From positions 682,001 to 746,000 of the forward strand of contig CAWBKU010000004.1 of NCBI GenBank assembly GCA_963789535.1: 64,000 nt of DNA, in the 5' to 3' direction. The stretch's first letter is position 1. Each line of letters begins with the position of its first letter. This DNA is from CAVXHQ01 sp963789535. Lineage in GTDB: Bacteria > Pseudomonadota > Alphaproteobacteria > Rhodobacterales > Rhodobacteraceae. The notes beneath the pieces were generated by a model. The model worked only from the letters and a program-made list of their open reading frames with translations, ran no database searches and was not told the origin of the DNA. Made by a program: the position numbers and the translations under genes. Positions 18,518 through 26,989 of this stretch are shown here, one piece after another.

Positions 18518-18809
18518 AGTGACGTGACGCTCGCCGACCATGCCGACCACATCCTTTTTGCCGTATAGCCCGACTGAACCTGGGCCGTCGAACGATTGAC
18601 ATTGCGGTGTCACTCGTTTACACTCTCGCCCAGACGGGGTTTCACAAGCCTCAAAACGTACTATCCAGGGCGAGTATGTCGGCCTTCAGTCCTACCTCTT
18701 GTTGGGTCGAGAGTGGGGCCGAATACAACAGCCCGCCGGGCGAATACGCCCCAGGTCGTTTTGGACTTTGTGAACCTCTCGGCACGAACAACCCCAGCCG
18801 GAGGTGGGC
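18518..18809. other. Gene-free interval
   Basis: About 290 bp before the zinc-binding protein gene. It ends with the ribosome binding site GGAGG at 18800-18804. No other feature was recognised. Confidence 0.4.
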
Positions 18810-19091
18810 ATGGACGCAATGTACCTAGCGGTCGACCGGGACAACGGCGAGTACGCCTGCCCGTTCTGCCTGAACTATGCCGGGACCAAACCCCAGTGGT
18901 GTGGCGGACCGCTCGCCGGCGTGGCCAGCCTGCTCCTCCGGAACGGCGGCCGCGTCGAACTGGCCGAGTCCGACCAGACGGACCGGGCCGGCCTCCGGAA
19001 CGTCAGCATCGAACTCGCCTTACTCTACAACGACGGCCCCGATCCCGACCACCGACTGGCCCCGAGGCGCTGTCACACCTGCTACGACTGA
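18810..19091 (+). CDS. Small zinc-binding protein
   Basis: A 93-residue protein starts at the ATG at 18810, five bases after GGAGG (18800-18804). It has an N-terminal CPFCLNYAG and a C-terminal RRCHTCYD, two CxxC pairs that could bind one zinc. The middle reads GVASLLLRNGGRVELAE and NVSIELALLYNDG. I do not recognise the family. A decayed copy lies at 17126-17318, showing that this region has been duplicated. It heads a series of small forward-strand genes running to the ParDE pair, but the 380-bp gap after it makes a single operon uncertain. Confidence 0.6.
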   Translation: MDAMYLAVDRDNGEYACPFCLNYAGTKPQWCGGPLAGVASLLLRNGGRVELAESDQTDRAGLRNVSIELALLYNDGPDPDHRLAPRRCHTCYD

Positions 19092-19472
19092 CCCGGGACG
19101 AACACGCCGACTCTGGCCAAGCCAGATGTTCGCCGGCCGAGCCCTCACTTCCCCGCCGATTCCGGCTCGCCTCCGCACACCCGAACGTCTTTCCGTGACA
19201 CGACCGAAGCGGCACGTACGCCGTGTCAGACGATCTCGCCGGCACACCTCCCGATCCGTGGTCGATGGACCCGCAGCGGCCTTGGTTCGAGCTGCCCACC
19301 GTAGGCCGGACGGCCTGGCCGAACCCCGGGGGGGTTCGACGTCAAGCTGCCAACACGGTTTCCGCGGGCCGCGGACCCTCCGCGTTTCGCCTGACGGGCC
19401 AGTACCGCCGCACCAGGGCGGGGGCAGAAAAGGCCGCACGACGCGGTCCCACAACCACAACAGGAGTTTCCT
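19092..19472. other. Gene-free interval
   Basis: About 380 bp with no convincing gene. The long forward frame across it lacks conserved features and is probably a GC-rich artefact. It ends with AGGAG before the ATG at 19473. Confidence 0.4.
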
Positions 19473-19703
19473 ATGACCGACAAGACCACGACCACCACCA
19501 GCGACACGTCCAAGCCGGACTACCTCATCGCCCATTCCGTCCGCGAATCCGGACAAGGCAAGAAGGACTTTTTCACCCGGATCGGCGTCGCCTTCCCGCA
19601 CAAGAACGGCGGCGGCTTCACCCTCCACCTGGACGCCCTCCCGCTCGACGGCAAGATCCTCGTCATGGCCCCCAAAGCCGGCACCGACGAGTCCGCCATA
19701 TAG
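19473..19703 (+). CDS. Small conserved plasmid protein
   Basis: A 76-residue protein with AGGAG upstream at good spacing. After a Thr-rich start it reads DYLIAHSVRESGQGKKDFFT, RIGVAFPHKNGGGFTLHLDA and LPLDGKILVMAPK. This arrangement (kinetics-like 'RIGVAFPHKNGGGF' then 'LPLDGKI') recurs in short proteins of unknown function on plasmids and integrative elements of several phyla. It stands just before the DNA methyltransferase, separated by a strong hairpin. The protein should be cytoplasmic. No function can be stated. Confidence 0.7.
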   Translation: MTDKTTTTTSDTSKPDYLIAHSVRESGQGKKDFFTRIGVAFPHKNGGGFTLHLDALPLDGKILVMAPKAGTDESAI

Positions 19704-19712
19704 AACCCCTTC

Positions 19713-19740
19713 GGCGGCCCGGCGTATCGGCCGGGCCGCC
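19713..19740. terminator. GC-rich hairpin, possible terminator
   Basis: Perfect 11-bp arms GGCGGCCCGGC (19713-19723) and GCCGGGCCGCC (19730-19740) with a 6-nt loop, 9 bp after the stop of the small gene. There is no T-run, so it may attenuate or stabilise transcripts rather than terminate fully. Confidence 0.5.
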
Positions 19741-19771
19741 CATTCCACGCAACAAATCAGGAGATACGACC

Positions 19772-20542
19772 ATGACATACCACCCCAACCCGCGGTTCGC
19801 CGCCCAACTCGACCAGCGAGCCGCCCGACGGACAACACGCCCCACGTTCGAGTCGTCCAAACCCGAGGTCGTGACCATCGGCCCGCACACCCTGTACCGG
19901 GGCGATTGCTTCGACGTCCTGCCCGGTCTCGACCCGGTCGACGCCGTCGTCACCGACCCCCCGTACGGCATCGGTTTCGCCTACCGCACCTGCGACGACA
20001 GCCCGCGGGACTACCCCCGCCTGATGACCCGACTCATACCGGCGCTCACCCGAATCACCGCCGGCGGCCCCTGCTTCGTCTGGCAGAGCCCGCTCAAGGC
20101 CGACCAGTGGCACGAATACTTCCCGGACGGGTATCGGATCATCGCCGCGTGCAAGATCTTCCCACCGCACCCGACCAAATCCCGGTGCCTTTCCTGGGAT
20201 CCCGTCATCTACTGGGGGAACGACCGCCTCGACCACCACCTGCCGACCAACTGGGTGGTCACCGACCTCCGCCCGAACGACAGGTACCGCCGGGACAACC
20301 CCGTCCCGTGTCCGAAATCCGTGGCCCAGGTCCGGTACTTCTGCGACAACCTCCGGGGGAACGTCGTCTGTGACCCGTTTATGGGCAGCGGGACGACCGG
20401 GGTCGCGTGCACCCTGGCGGGCAAGCGGTTCGTCGGCATCGAACGAGACCCGGTGTACTTCGAGTACGCCCGCCGCCGGATCGAACAGGCATACCGTCAG
20501 TCCACAATAACCGCCACAGACAATACAATCAAAGGAGTATAG
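19772..20542 (+). CDS. DNA methyltransferase, beta class (N6-adenine or N4-cytosine)
   Basis: The ATG at 19772 follows AGGAG, giving 256 residues. Motif IV AVVTDPPYGIGFAYR lies at about residue 60 and motif I VVCDPFMGSGTTGVA at about 200, followed by GKRFVGIERDPVYFEYARRR. The order IV, target region, I is that of beta-class amino-methyltransferases, which use S-adenosylmethionine. No restriction endonuclease gene is adjacent, so it is an orphan enzyme that could protect the plasmid from host restriction or mark it. The short target-recognition region is typical of phage and plasmid solitary enzymes. Specificity cannot be read. Confidence 0.88.
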   Translation: MTYHPNPRFAAQLDQRAARRTTRPTFESSKPEVVTIGPHTLYRGDCFDVLPGLDPVDAVVTDPPYGIGFAYRTCDDSPRDYPRLMTRLIPALTRITAGGPCFVWQSPLKADQWHEYFPDGYRIIAACKIFPPHPTKSRCLSWDPVIYWGNDRLDHHLPTNWVVTDLRPNDRYRRDNPVPCPKSVAQVRYFCDNLRGNVVCDPFMGSGTTGVACTLAGKRFVGIERDPVYFEYARRRIEQAYRQSTITATDNTIKGV

Positions 20543-20544
20543 TC

Positions 20545-20751
20545 ATGTCACATGAAACATTCGACCACGCCGTTATCGTGGAAATCACCTGTCGTTACGC
20601 CGTCCCCATCAATGCGTTCTCGAAAGAGGACGCCTGGGGGACTGTGCATTGCATGATCGCCGAGACCGTCGAGCGAATCGGCACGGCGACCGACGTGCGG
20701 ATGACACTGCACGAAATTTACGACGGCTCACCCGTACCAGAAGAGTTTTGA
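20545..20751 (+). CDS. Small hypothetical protein
   Basis: A 68-residue protein starts at the ATG at 20545 with AAAGGAG upstream, right after the methyltransferase stop, so it is probably translated from the same transcript. The sequence (HAVIVEITCRYAVPINAFSK, then VERIGTATDVRMTLHEIYDG) is acidic and could fold as a small alpha-beta domain. I do not recognise it. Confidence 0.6.
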   Translation: MSHETFDHAVIVEITCRYAVPINAFSKEDAWGTVHCMIAETVERIGTATDVRMTLHEIYDGSPVPEEF

Positions 20752-20799
20752 CGGCCGACACCATTCGTGCTAATTTTACTGGTCAATAAGGAGTTACTC

Positions 20800-21057
20800 A
20801 TGCAAACGCACATTCCTAAAGAATTTGAAGACTTTATACGGTCACAGCTCGGGAGTGGGAAGTTCCGTTCCGAACAGGAGATCATTACCGAAGCCCTTCG
20901 AGCCTTCCGCAGCCACGAGGAGAAGCGGGATTCATTCCGTGCGGACATCCAGAAAGGGATCGATGCGCTTGACCGGGGGGAAGGGATCGCCCACGAGAAA
21001 GTCATGTCCGAGATGGACGGCTTGATCGCGGGCTACCTACCCGCCGGCACCGAGTGA
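20800..21057 (+). CDS. parD: ParD-like antitoxin
   Basis: An 85-residue protein from the ATG at 20800, preceded by AAGGAG. It reads MQTHIPKEFEDFIRSQLGSG, then FRSEQEIITEALRAFRSHEE, the ribbon-helix-helix layout of ParD/CopG-type antitoxins, with an acidic C-terminal tail (DIQKGIDALDRGEGI) that would wrap the toxin. It overlaps the following ParE gene by 4 bp (GTGA), the usual antitoxin-first arrangement. The RHH domain should repress the pair's own promoter. It helps retain the plasmid by addiction. Confidence 0.85.
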   Translation: MQTHIPKEFEDFIRSQLGSGKFRSEQEIITEALRAFRSHEEKRDSFRADIQKGIDALDRGEGIAHEKVMSEMDGLIAGYLPAGTE

Positions 21058-21341
21058 GGATCGTCTGGTCGCCGGAGGCCCGCGACGACTTGGACGAGAT
21101 CTACCGCTTCATCGCCGAGCGAAATCCGCTCGCCGCCGCGAAACTTCACCGTCATCTCGTGGAGCGAACTCGCCACCTCGAGAGCCACCCCGAACAAGGC
21201 AAACCACGTCCGGAGAGCCACTGCCGGGAACTGCGCCTTGCCGGTTACCCGTACCGCATCTTTTACCGCGTCGGAAAACAGACCGTGGATGTCGTCCGCA
21301 TCCTACACAGCGCCCGCGACGTACCCGTGCCGCTGTCCTAG
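21054..21341 (+). CDS. parE: ParE-like toxin (RelE/ParE superfamily)
   Basis: A 95-residue protein starts with GTG overlapping the antitoxin stop. MRIVWSPEARDDLDEIYRFI, KLHRHLVERTRHLESHPEQG, ELRLAGYPYRIFYRVG and VDVVRILHSARD are the standard ParE/RelE-fold motifs. ParE toxins poison DNA gyrase, while RelE members cleave mRNA; sequence alone points to ParE. The length is normal and the frame intact. Together with the upstream antitoxin it forms a post-segregational killing module. Confidence 0.88.
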   Translation: MRIVWSPEARDDLDEIYRFIAERNPLAAAKLHRHLVERTRHLESHPEQGKPRPESHCRELRLAGYPYRIFYRVGKQTVDVVRILHSARDVPVPLS

Positions 21342-21754
21342 CGACGTTCTTTCAACTCGATTTTGGTCACCACCGGCTCGGTTTCAGAACGACCCATTGG
21401 ATCGGGATTTTCCACCAGACGGCCACACTGACGGGCGGCCAATTGGTCGCGTAGCGGCCCGAGACGGTAGCCCGTGACGGTTACCTGCCACTCGCTGAAG
21501 TACAAGTGAAGCTGCTGCCCCTCGCCGGCGACCGAAGGGAGGAACCGTACCCGCGATAAGAACGTGTACTCCAGATCCTCCGTCCCGTCCGTCAGGTACT
21601 GCAAGCGCAGTACGTCCAACCGGGTTCGCGTCCGCGTCGCCGCGTGCCGACGGTCCGGGTCGTGCGGCTCGCCGTCAGGGGCCGTCCCACCGTCCTCGGG
21701 CGAATCGGGAAGGGTTCGTTTGATCCCTTCGAGTTTGTTACTCCACATGGACAT
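21338..21754 (-). CDS. Hypothetical protein downstream of the relaxase
   Basis: A 138-residue protein encoded 3 bp after the relaxase stop on the same strand, so it is co-transcribed. The N-terminus is acidic and Pro-rich; the rest (DVLRLQYLTDGTEDLEYTFL, LHLYFSEWQVTVTGYRLGPL) looks like a small beta domain. Its 3' end overlaps the convergent ParE gene by 4 bp. The family is unknown, but position suggests an accessory role in mobilisation. Confidence 0.65.
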   Translation of the reverse strand: MSMWSNKLEGIKRTLPDSPEDGGTAPDGEPHDPDRRHAATRTRTRLDVLRLQYLTDGTEDLEYTFLSRVRFLPSVAGEGQQLHLYFSEWQVTVTGYRLGPLRDQLAARQCGRLVENPDPMGRSETEPVVTKIELKERR

Positions 21755-21757
21755 GTC

Positions 21758-24517
21758 CTACCCCCGGGCGGCCGCCTCCCGTTGGACGGTCGGCCTCGGT
21801 CGGCCGATCAATCGCTCGGTTTGTTTGTTCGTCTTGTCGGCCACACGATATAACCATTCTTTGATCTTGTCTAGCCGGCTCTGTCGGACGGCCCCTTCCC
21901 CGCTGCGGACCAGTTCGGACGCGGCCAGCCGCTCGCCACTCCTGGTAACCGTGTGCTTCAATTGCTCGGCGTTGTCGGTGTAGACCTGAACCCCCTTCTT
22001 GCCGCGACTGACGCTGACGTAAAACTGTTCCCGGTTGGAAGCCCCCTGGGAGAGCGTGCTCTGTGCGATCAAAACGTAGTCAGCATCTTTGCCCTGGCCG
22101 GCGTGCGATGTTGTCACATACCCGTGTGCCATGTGGCTGTAGTCGCGTCCGACGACCCAGCCGTTGTCCAGGCGAACGTCCCCCTGCCGGGTAAACCCCG
22201 CGACCTGGTACACCCCGCCGTTGTTGAGCCGGTGCTTACCGTCGGCCGTCGTGCCATTCTTGGTAAACCGGATCGTGTCGTTTACGGCCAAGGGCAACGC
22301 CTTCTGCTCCAGGACCGAATAGTGCCGGCCGCGGTCCAGAGGCAGGGCGGCCTTTCGCCCGTGCCCGTCCGCGACCCACACTCGCTCATCGTTCTTGGCG
22401 ACAACGCGTGTGCGAAAGCCACGGCGGAAATGGCCGACGTTCTGCTCGAACTCGATGACGTCGCCCGGCCGGTAGCCATCGGCGTCACGCTTCTGGGCTT
22501 CGCTCAGGTGGCGATTCTGCAAGCGCCCCAGCGGCCGGTCTTGCGGCCCCAAGTCGCCGCGATCGCGAAGGCCCTGACGGATTTTACCGGTCAGGCGATC
22601 CCCTTCGGCGTGGGTCGGACTCACCACCAGCGCCGTTTCGTTGCGGGTAATCGTGGCGAGATAGTCGGCGACCAGGGCGGCCTCCCTCTGGTTGGCGTTG
22701 GCGATCTCCCGGATCGCCCCACATGCGTCCAGGCGGTCGAACCCCGCGTCGAGGTCGCCCTCACTGATTGCGGCGACAGCCGCCTTGTAGGCCCCGCGCT
22801 GCCGCCGGACCTCGGCGACCTGGGCCATCGGAATGCCGCCGAGTTTTTCCAGCACGCGGAACGCATCCCCCCGGTCCACCGACCCGTGCTGCTTGTAGTC
22901 GCCGACGAGCAGCAGTCGGGCGTTCTGCGCTTGGGTCAATTCGAGCAATGCCTTCATGTCCTTGCCCGAAAGCAGGCCCGCCTCGTCGACCAGAACCACT
23001 TTGCCGACGGTCTGCGCTTGCAGCTTTTCGTCCGTCAAGAGCCGGGCGACCGTGTCGGCCCCCGCGAACCCTTTTTCGCGGAGTACGCCCCGCGAGGCCC
23101 CCGCCGTCGGCGCGAACGCCATCATCTCGTGGCCGTTCTGCTCGAGCCCTTCCTGCACCTTGGTGAGGAGCGTACTCTTCCCGGTCCCCGCCCCGCCGCG
23201 CACGGCCATCACCCCGTCGACCGAATCCAGGACGTGCCGCACGGCCGCCTGTTGGCCGGCCCCGAGGGAAATCCCTTTGACAGCGTCGATCACGAAAAAA
23301 TCCTCGGGCATCTGCCAGCCCGGTTTTGCTAACGGGGCTTTGGTGCCGCGCGATGACCGGGCCAGAACGAGCATCCGTTTTTCTTCGCCAAGGACGTGAC
23401 GGGTGGTCAGAAGAGCTTGCCCCTCGGACTGCCCGCGCACGATGTCCGGGCGATCATGGAGCGCATCTTTGACCGCCTCAACACTCGTCCGCCCGATGCC
23501 GTGGCAGAGGGCGGCGGCGAGGAGGCGCTTCTCGCCGACAACACTCACGCGCTCCAGAGTGTGGTCGAGCGCGTACCCCACCGCGACCTCGGCCGCCTGC
23601 CCGTGGTCGCGGCCGTCGGATCCGCCGACCGAACACGCCTCCAGAACGGAGCGCTGCTCCTGACGGTCGAGCCGCCGCCACCAGACATCCTTTAGCCGGG
23701 CCGGGTCGACATCGGCTTCTTTGTTCTGCCGCGTGCGCACGCCGATCTTGTCTTTGGCCTTGTCGGAAGTGATACCGCGCTTGCTCGCTTCGGCTTCGAT
23801 CTCGGTCGTCCGCCGCGAAAACTTCTCCCGGACCGACGCCTCGACACCGCCGATCTGCCACCCCTTGCCGCTCCGCTCAATGGTATAGCCCGCGTCGCTC
23901 AAACCGATCGCCAGGCGGGCATCGACGGCCGCTTGATAATACGGGGCGTCCCGTTTGATGTTCTGCAAATTGATCGCCTTCCAGCAATCCTCGTGCGGGT
24001 CGTGGGTCGCGTTGAAAACGTAGACGTGCCGGTGCAAGTGCGGGTCGGGTACGCCGTCGACGGGCCGACTCGTGTAGTGCGTGTACCCGGCATAGGCGAT
24101 GTTGCCGGTCGTCCGCAAGTCGTCGGCTCCGTCTTTGCGGACGCGCGTTCGGACTTCGCTTTCCAGTTCCTTCATCGTCTCTTCGACGGCATGGTGAAAG
24201 GCGTCCTCGATGCGCGTGTCGCCGGTGAGCGCGTGGAGCACCGACACGTCCTTGGGCACGCTGAATGTCAAATCCCAACCGGCTGTGCGGCCTTGTCGCG
24301 TACGGCCGGTCAGCCGTTCACCGGTCCGCGGGTGACGATTTTCGGCCAGGGCGGTGAACTGTTCCTTGGTCACGTTCCCGTCCAGGCCCAGCGCCGTGGC
24401 GGCCCGACCGCCCCAATGGCCGACCGATTCGGCGGCATAATAGCCTTCGCGGGAAAGACCCGACGTATAGTAACTCACCGCAGCTTGGCTGCTCGTCGAC
24501 TGTGTGATCCGGAGCAT
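21758..24517 (-). CDS. MobF-family conjugative relaxase-helicase (TrwC/TraI-like)
   Basis: A 919-residue protein starts MLRITQSTSSQAAVSYYTSG; the N-terminal Tyr pair is the nicking nucleophile region. The HUH metal site appears in PDPHLHRHVYVFN (about residue 160). The C-terminal two-thirds is an SF1 helicase with Walker A GGAGTGKSTLLTK (about 442), KVVLVDEAGLLSGKD, LLLVGDYKQHGSVDRGD and HAGQGKDADYVLIAQS. This is the MobF architecture: it nicks oriT, stays bound to the 5' end and unwinds the strand for transfer. It is intact and slightly shorter than R388 TrwC. A palindrome-rich region at 24518-24733 just upstream is the candidate oriT. A coupling protein lies at 33462-35018. Confidence 0.92.
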   Translation of the reverse strand: MLRITQSTSSQAAVSYYTSGLSREGYYAAESVGHWGGRAATALGLDGNVTKEQFTALAENRHPRTGERLTGRTRQGRTAGWDLTFSVPKDVSVLHALTGDTRIEDAFHHAVEETMKELESEVRTRVRKDGADDLRTTGNIAYAGYTHYTSRPVDGVPDPHLHRHVYVFNATHDPHEDCWKAINLQNIKRDAPYYQAAVDARLAIGLSDAGYTIERSGKGWQIGGVEASVREKFSRRTTEIEAEASKRGITSDKAKDKIGVRTRQNKEADVDPARLKDVWWRRLDRQEQRSVLEACSVGGSDGRDHGQAAEVAVGYALDHTLERVSVVGEKRLLAAALCHGIGRTSVEAVKDALHDRPDIVRGQSEGQALLTTRHVLGEEKRMLVLARSSRGTKAPLAKPGWQMPEDFFVIDAVKGISLGAGQQAAVRHVLDSVDGVMAVRGGAGTGKSTLLTKVQEGLEQNGHEMMAFAPTAGASRGVLREKGFAGADTVARLLTDEKLQAQTVGKVVLVDEAGLLSGKDMKALLELTQAQNARLLLVGDYKQHGSVDRGDAFRVLEKLGGIPMAQVAEVRRQRGAYKAAVAAISEGDLDAGFDRLDACGAIREIANANQREAALVADYLATITRNETALVVSPTHAEGDRLTGKIRQGLRDRGDLGPQDRPLGRLQNRHLSEAQKRDADGYRPGDVIEFEQNVGHFRRGFRTRVVAKNDERVWVADGHGRKAALPLDRGRHYSVLEQKALPLAVNDTIRFTKNGTTADGKHRLNNGGVYQVAGFTRQGDVRLDNGWVVGRDYSHMAHGYVTTSHAGQGKDADYVLIAQSTLSQGASNREQFYVSVSRGKKGVQVYTDNAEQLKHTVTRSGERLAASELVRSGEGAVRQSRLDKIKEWLYRVADKTNKQTERLIGRPRPTVQREAAARG

Positions 24518-24733
24518 GGGAACTAGCTCTAGCGCGACCGAGCCCTCGATTCAAGGAAAAGAACACTGTCCCAGGGACAGTGGTAACAGAAGAATGGATT
24601 AGTGCAGGCATCTTCCCGATACTGCGTATTGGGCTTAGGATCTTACTAATCAGTCCTCTCTGGACTTAGTCTGCCGGCCCCTGTCCGAACCTAAGGGCGA
24701 GTGCTTTTCCCCGGGAAAAGCACTCGATTCGCA
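24518..24733. other. Candidate oriT region
   Basis: This interval upstream of the relaxase contains two perfect palindromes: CACTGTCCC-A-GGGACAGTG (24564-24582, 9-bp arms) and a 14-bp-arm repeat at 24698-24726 with one central base (arm CGAGTGCTTTTCCC). A degenerate version of the second recurs near 25229-25249. Such inverted repeats beside a MobF gene mark oriTs; the nic site is not identifiable by eye. The second could instead end the 24734-25069 gene, but no T-run follows. Confidence 0.45.
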
Positions 24734-25069
24734 CTATCGACTTCGGCCCTTGTCCCGACTTTGCTGCACCTGCTTGACGTGGTCGGTCGCAGGCCCGCGT
24801 GAAGCCCCTCGGACGGGTTGGGGGTGCTTCATACCATCGGCCTTGGCCTGCCTCTGCTCATCGGCGAGTACGCGAGCCCGGTAGTTGCTGGCGTTGCCCT
24901 GCTCTTGCTTGACCGCTTGTTGCATGGCCGGCGTTGCCTCTTTGGCGGAGGCTTTGGGCACCGCTTGCCGAGCTGGTGATTGGTCGCGGGCCGGTTCGGG
25001 CTTCTTGTCGTGGGCGGCGGATTGGCTAGTCCGTTGCTGCCATTGGCGGATGCGATCGCAGATGCTCAT
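24734..25069 (-). CDS. Hypothetical small basic protein near the relaxase
   Basis: From the ATG at 25069 (MSICDRIRQWQQRTSQSAAH) the product is 111 residues. It is hydrophilic, rich in Gln, Ala, Lys and Arg (KQEQGNASNYRARVLADEQR), probably disordered or coiled, with no Cys or membrane segment. It sits between the initiator and the relaxase on the same strand and flanks the candidate oriT, so it may be a transfer accessory protein. A longer start at 25114 is less likely. The family is unknown. Confidence 0.55.
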   Translation of the reverse strand: MSICDRIRQWQQRTSQSAAHDKKPEPARDQSPARQAVPKASAKEATPAMQQAVKQEQGNASNYRARVLADEQRQAKADGMKHPQPVRGASRGPATDHVKQVQQSRDKGRSR

Positions 25070-25318
25070 CGAAGTTCTCCGTTCGTGAAACGAGCCGGGG
25101 TACGGGAGCGACAAAGCGTGGGTATTCGAAGAGGCCCCGCACGACGGCGGCCTTGTCTATGTTTCGATAGACCCAAGCGCCGAGGCAAGGATCGAGAGAA
25201 AGATTCTGCAGGCAGTGATCAGTTTGAGAAATGGTGAGCGAGTTTTCCCGGGGAAATAACCGGCTAAGTGGCTGTTTTTACGGCAGAGTGGTGATCGCCA
25301 CGGGACAAGAACGGAATA

Positions 25319-26866
25319 TCACGAAGCGGTTTCGTCGCCCGGAAACGGGTGGCGGCGCAGCACCTCTTGTTCGACCAAAATACGAAGTTTGATCCGGCCG
25401 ATCGCGTCCTTTTGGGCGAGGATTTCCTGATCGTCCGAGCCCGCCTGGGCGGTCACATCGGTTTCAAGCTGCTGTTTCTGCCCGGGAGTGAGTTGGCACA
25501 AGCGGGCGTGAATGTGCTCCCGCTTCAAGGCTTCGAGCCGGTCTTTCGCTTGTTCGGCTAGGCGGTTGCGGCGCTCGTCCTCGAGTTTTTTCTCGGCCGA
25601 CTGCCGACTCACTTCGGCCTCGCGGCGAGCCCGATCCCGCTCTTCGCGTGGCACGTAATCGGGCGGGGGAGCATAGTCGTCTTCGATGGCCTTGCGCAGC
25701 CAGCCGCCGGGGTTCGTTTTGACCTGGGAGGGGTGGCGTTCCATCATCCAGTCGAGCAAGTCGATCTTCGCGAGCAGGTAGTCTTCGGGGTACTCCCGGG
25801 CGAATTGTTCGGCCACCCGTCCCGACAGACGCCGTTGACGAAGATGCCCGATCACGGCGCTAGATTCGTCCTCGCGTGAGGATTGAGAATTAGTCTCGAC
25901 GTGTGACGTATCGGGATCGTCCGGGAAGAGCGTCCGCTGGCGGAGTTTCTCCTTGCGAGCGAACCAAACCCACGCGAACTTGCGACCCTCCTTATCGAAG
26001 CGCTTGCCGGAATTCATCGGCTGAAGAAACTCGGTTTCGACCAAGGGATCGATCACGATTCGTTCGAGATCCCGCTTAAGACGGCTAGGGCTGTGTGAGC
26101 GCCTCATGCCAATCTTTTCCTGGCAGAACGCTTCCAGGGCGTACCGCCGCGGGCTGCCGTCGGAGGGCAAGTCGACGTTCAGAAAACGCATCGCGTTCAT
26201 CGCGGCCGGGGACGAAAGCTTGAAAAATGCCGCGTCGTCCAACGGTCTCAAGTAACTCGCCTGAAAGCTCTTGAGAATGACCTCGTTCCACTTGAACCAC
26301 GACTGGAACAAACCCAACTGATCTTCGTTCCCTTTCCGCGCCCGCCGCCGTTCGTCAAAAAACGTCACGTTGTCCAAAATGCTGAAGGTCGGGTTGCTGT
26401 ACTTACCCGTGTCATTGTCCCACCAATTCCGGTAATCGACCTTCACCCCGCTCCAGCGCTTCATTGCCGTTTCTAGTCGCTGGTAGTTCCGGCCTTGCAC
26501 CGGCCAGCCCAAAATTTCCAACAGCTCTTTCCGGGCAAAGTATACCTTGTCGGCCGAGAACCGGTTCTTCTCCCAGCTGTGCTTGACCAAAGCCATCAAC
26601 ACGGCAATGTCTTCACCCGCCGGCAACCCCCACTTGTCCGCGCCAGTCACCGTTACCCGTCGGACAAGCGGTTCTTTCCTCGCCGGGTCAATGATCTGGT
26701 CCTCAAATTCCAACGTCTTGATCGGTTCCTTCGACGAAGGGTCGATGCTGCGGTCGTCCAGAAGGGACAACGGAAACGCGGCAAGATTCATTTCGTCTCG
26801 TCCGTAACGACTCTCCGGATCAGAGGCACCCTCCCTGAGCACCGTCGGCTTGGTCGCTACGATCAT
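25319..26866 (-). CDS. repA: Plasmid replication initiator (RPA family)
   Basis: From the ATG at 26866 the protein is 515 residues; a start at 26956 would add a Cys-rich leader and is unlikely. Residues 20-330 match replication initiator protein A: DEMNLAAFPLSLLDDRSI, GLPAGEDIAVLMALVKHSWE, GRNYQRLETAMKRWSGVKVD, FFKLSSPAAMNAMRFL and a winged-helix-like RSHSPSRLKRDLERIVIDPL. The C-terminal part is a charged coiled region (REERDRARREAEVSRQSAEK). Nine iterons lie directly upstream at 27001-27517, the standard arrangement of an iteron origin. A palindrome 55 bp before the start may be an autoregulatory operator. Confidence 0.88.
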   Translation of the reverse strand: MIVATKPTVLREGASDPESRYGRDEMNLAAFPLSLLDDRSIDPSSKEPIKTLEFEDQIIDPARKEPLVRRVTVTGADKWGLPAGEDIAVLMALVKHSWEKNRFSADKVYFARKELLEILGWPVQGRNYQRLETAMKRWSGVKVDYRNWWDNDTGKYSNPTFSILDNVTFFDERRRARKGNEDQLGLFQSWFKWNEVILKSFQASYLRPLDDAAFFKLSSPAAMNAMRFLNVDLPSDGSPRRYALEAFCQEKIGMRRSHSPSRLKRDLERIVIDPLVETEFLQPMNSGKRFDKEGRKFAWVWFARKEKLRQRTLFPDDPDTSHVETNSQSSREDESSAVIGHLRQRRLSGRVAEQFAREYPEDYLLAKIDLLDWMMERHPSQVKTNPGGWLRKAIEDDYAPPPDYVPREERDRARREAEVSRQSAEKKLEDERRNRLAEQAKDRLEALKREHIHARLCQLTPGQKQQLETDVTAQAGSDDQEILAQKDAIGRIKLRILVEQEVLRRHPFPGDETAS

Positions 26867-26920
26867 ACTTTGCCTGGAGTGGAAATCGTCATGCTGGCAC
26901 ATTCCTGCTGTTGTTGTTAA

Positions 26921-26936
26921 TTGTTTAAGTAAACAA
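26921..26936. promoter_or_regulatory. Palindrome upstream of the initiator gene
   Basis: TTGTTTA-AG-TAAACAA is a perfect 7-bp inverted repeat in an AT-rich stretch 55 bp before the initiator start and between it and the iterons. It is a candidate operator for autorepression. Confidence 0.4.
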
Positions 26937-26989
26937 CAATAACAAGAGGGCTGCAAGCAAAAAGAGAGTTTGTTTCATATCAAGGACTT

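Noticed and set aside
19223..19771. N-terminal extension of the methyltransferase reading frame
   Set aside because: The extension runs through another gene (19473-19703) and a hairpin; the ATG at 19772 has a good ribosome binding site and begins the conserved protein.
21953..23332. A 459-codon forward frame opposite the relaxase
   Set aside because: It is the antisense shadow of the MobF helicase domain; all helicase motifs are on the reverse strand.
24698..24726. Palindrome as a standard intrinsic terminator of the 24734-25069 gene
   Set aside because: No T-run follows on either strand and a related motif recurs at 25229-25249, so a protein-binding or oriT role seems as likely.
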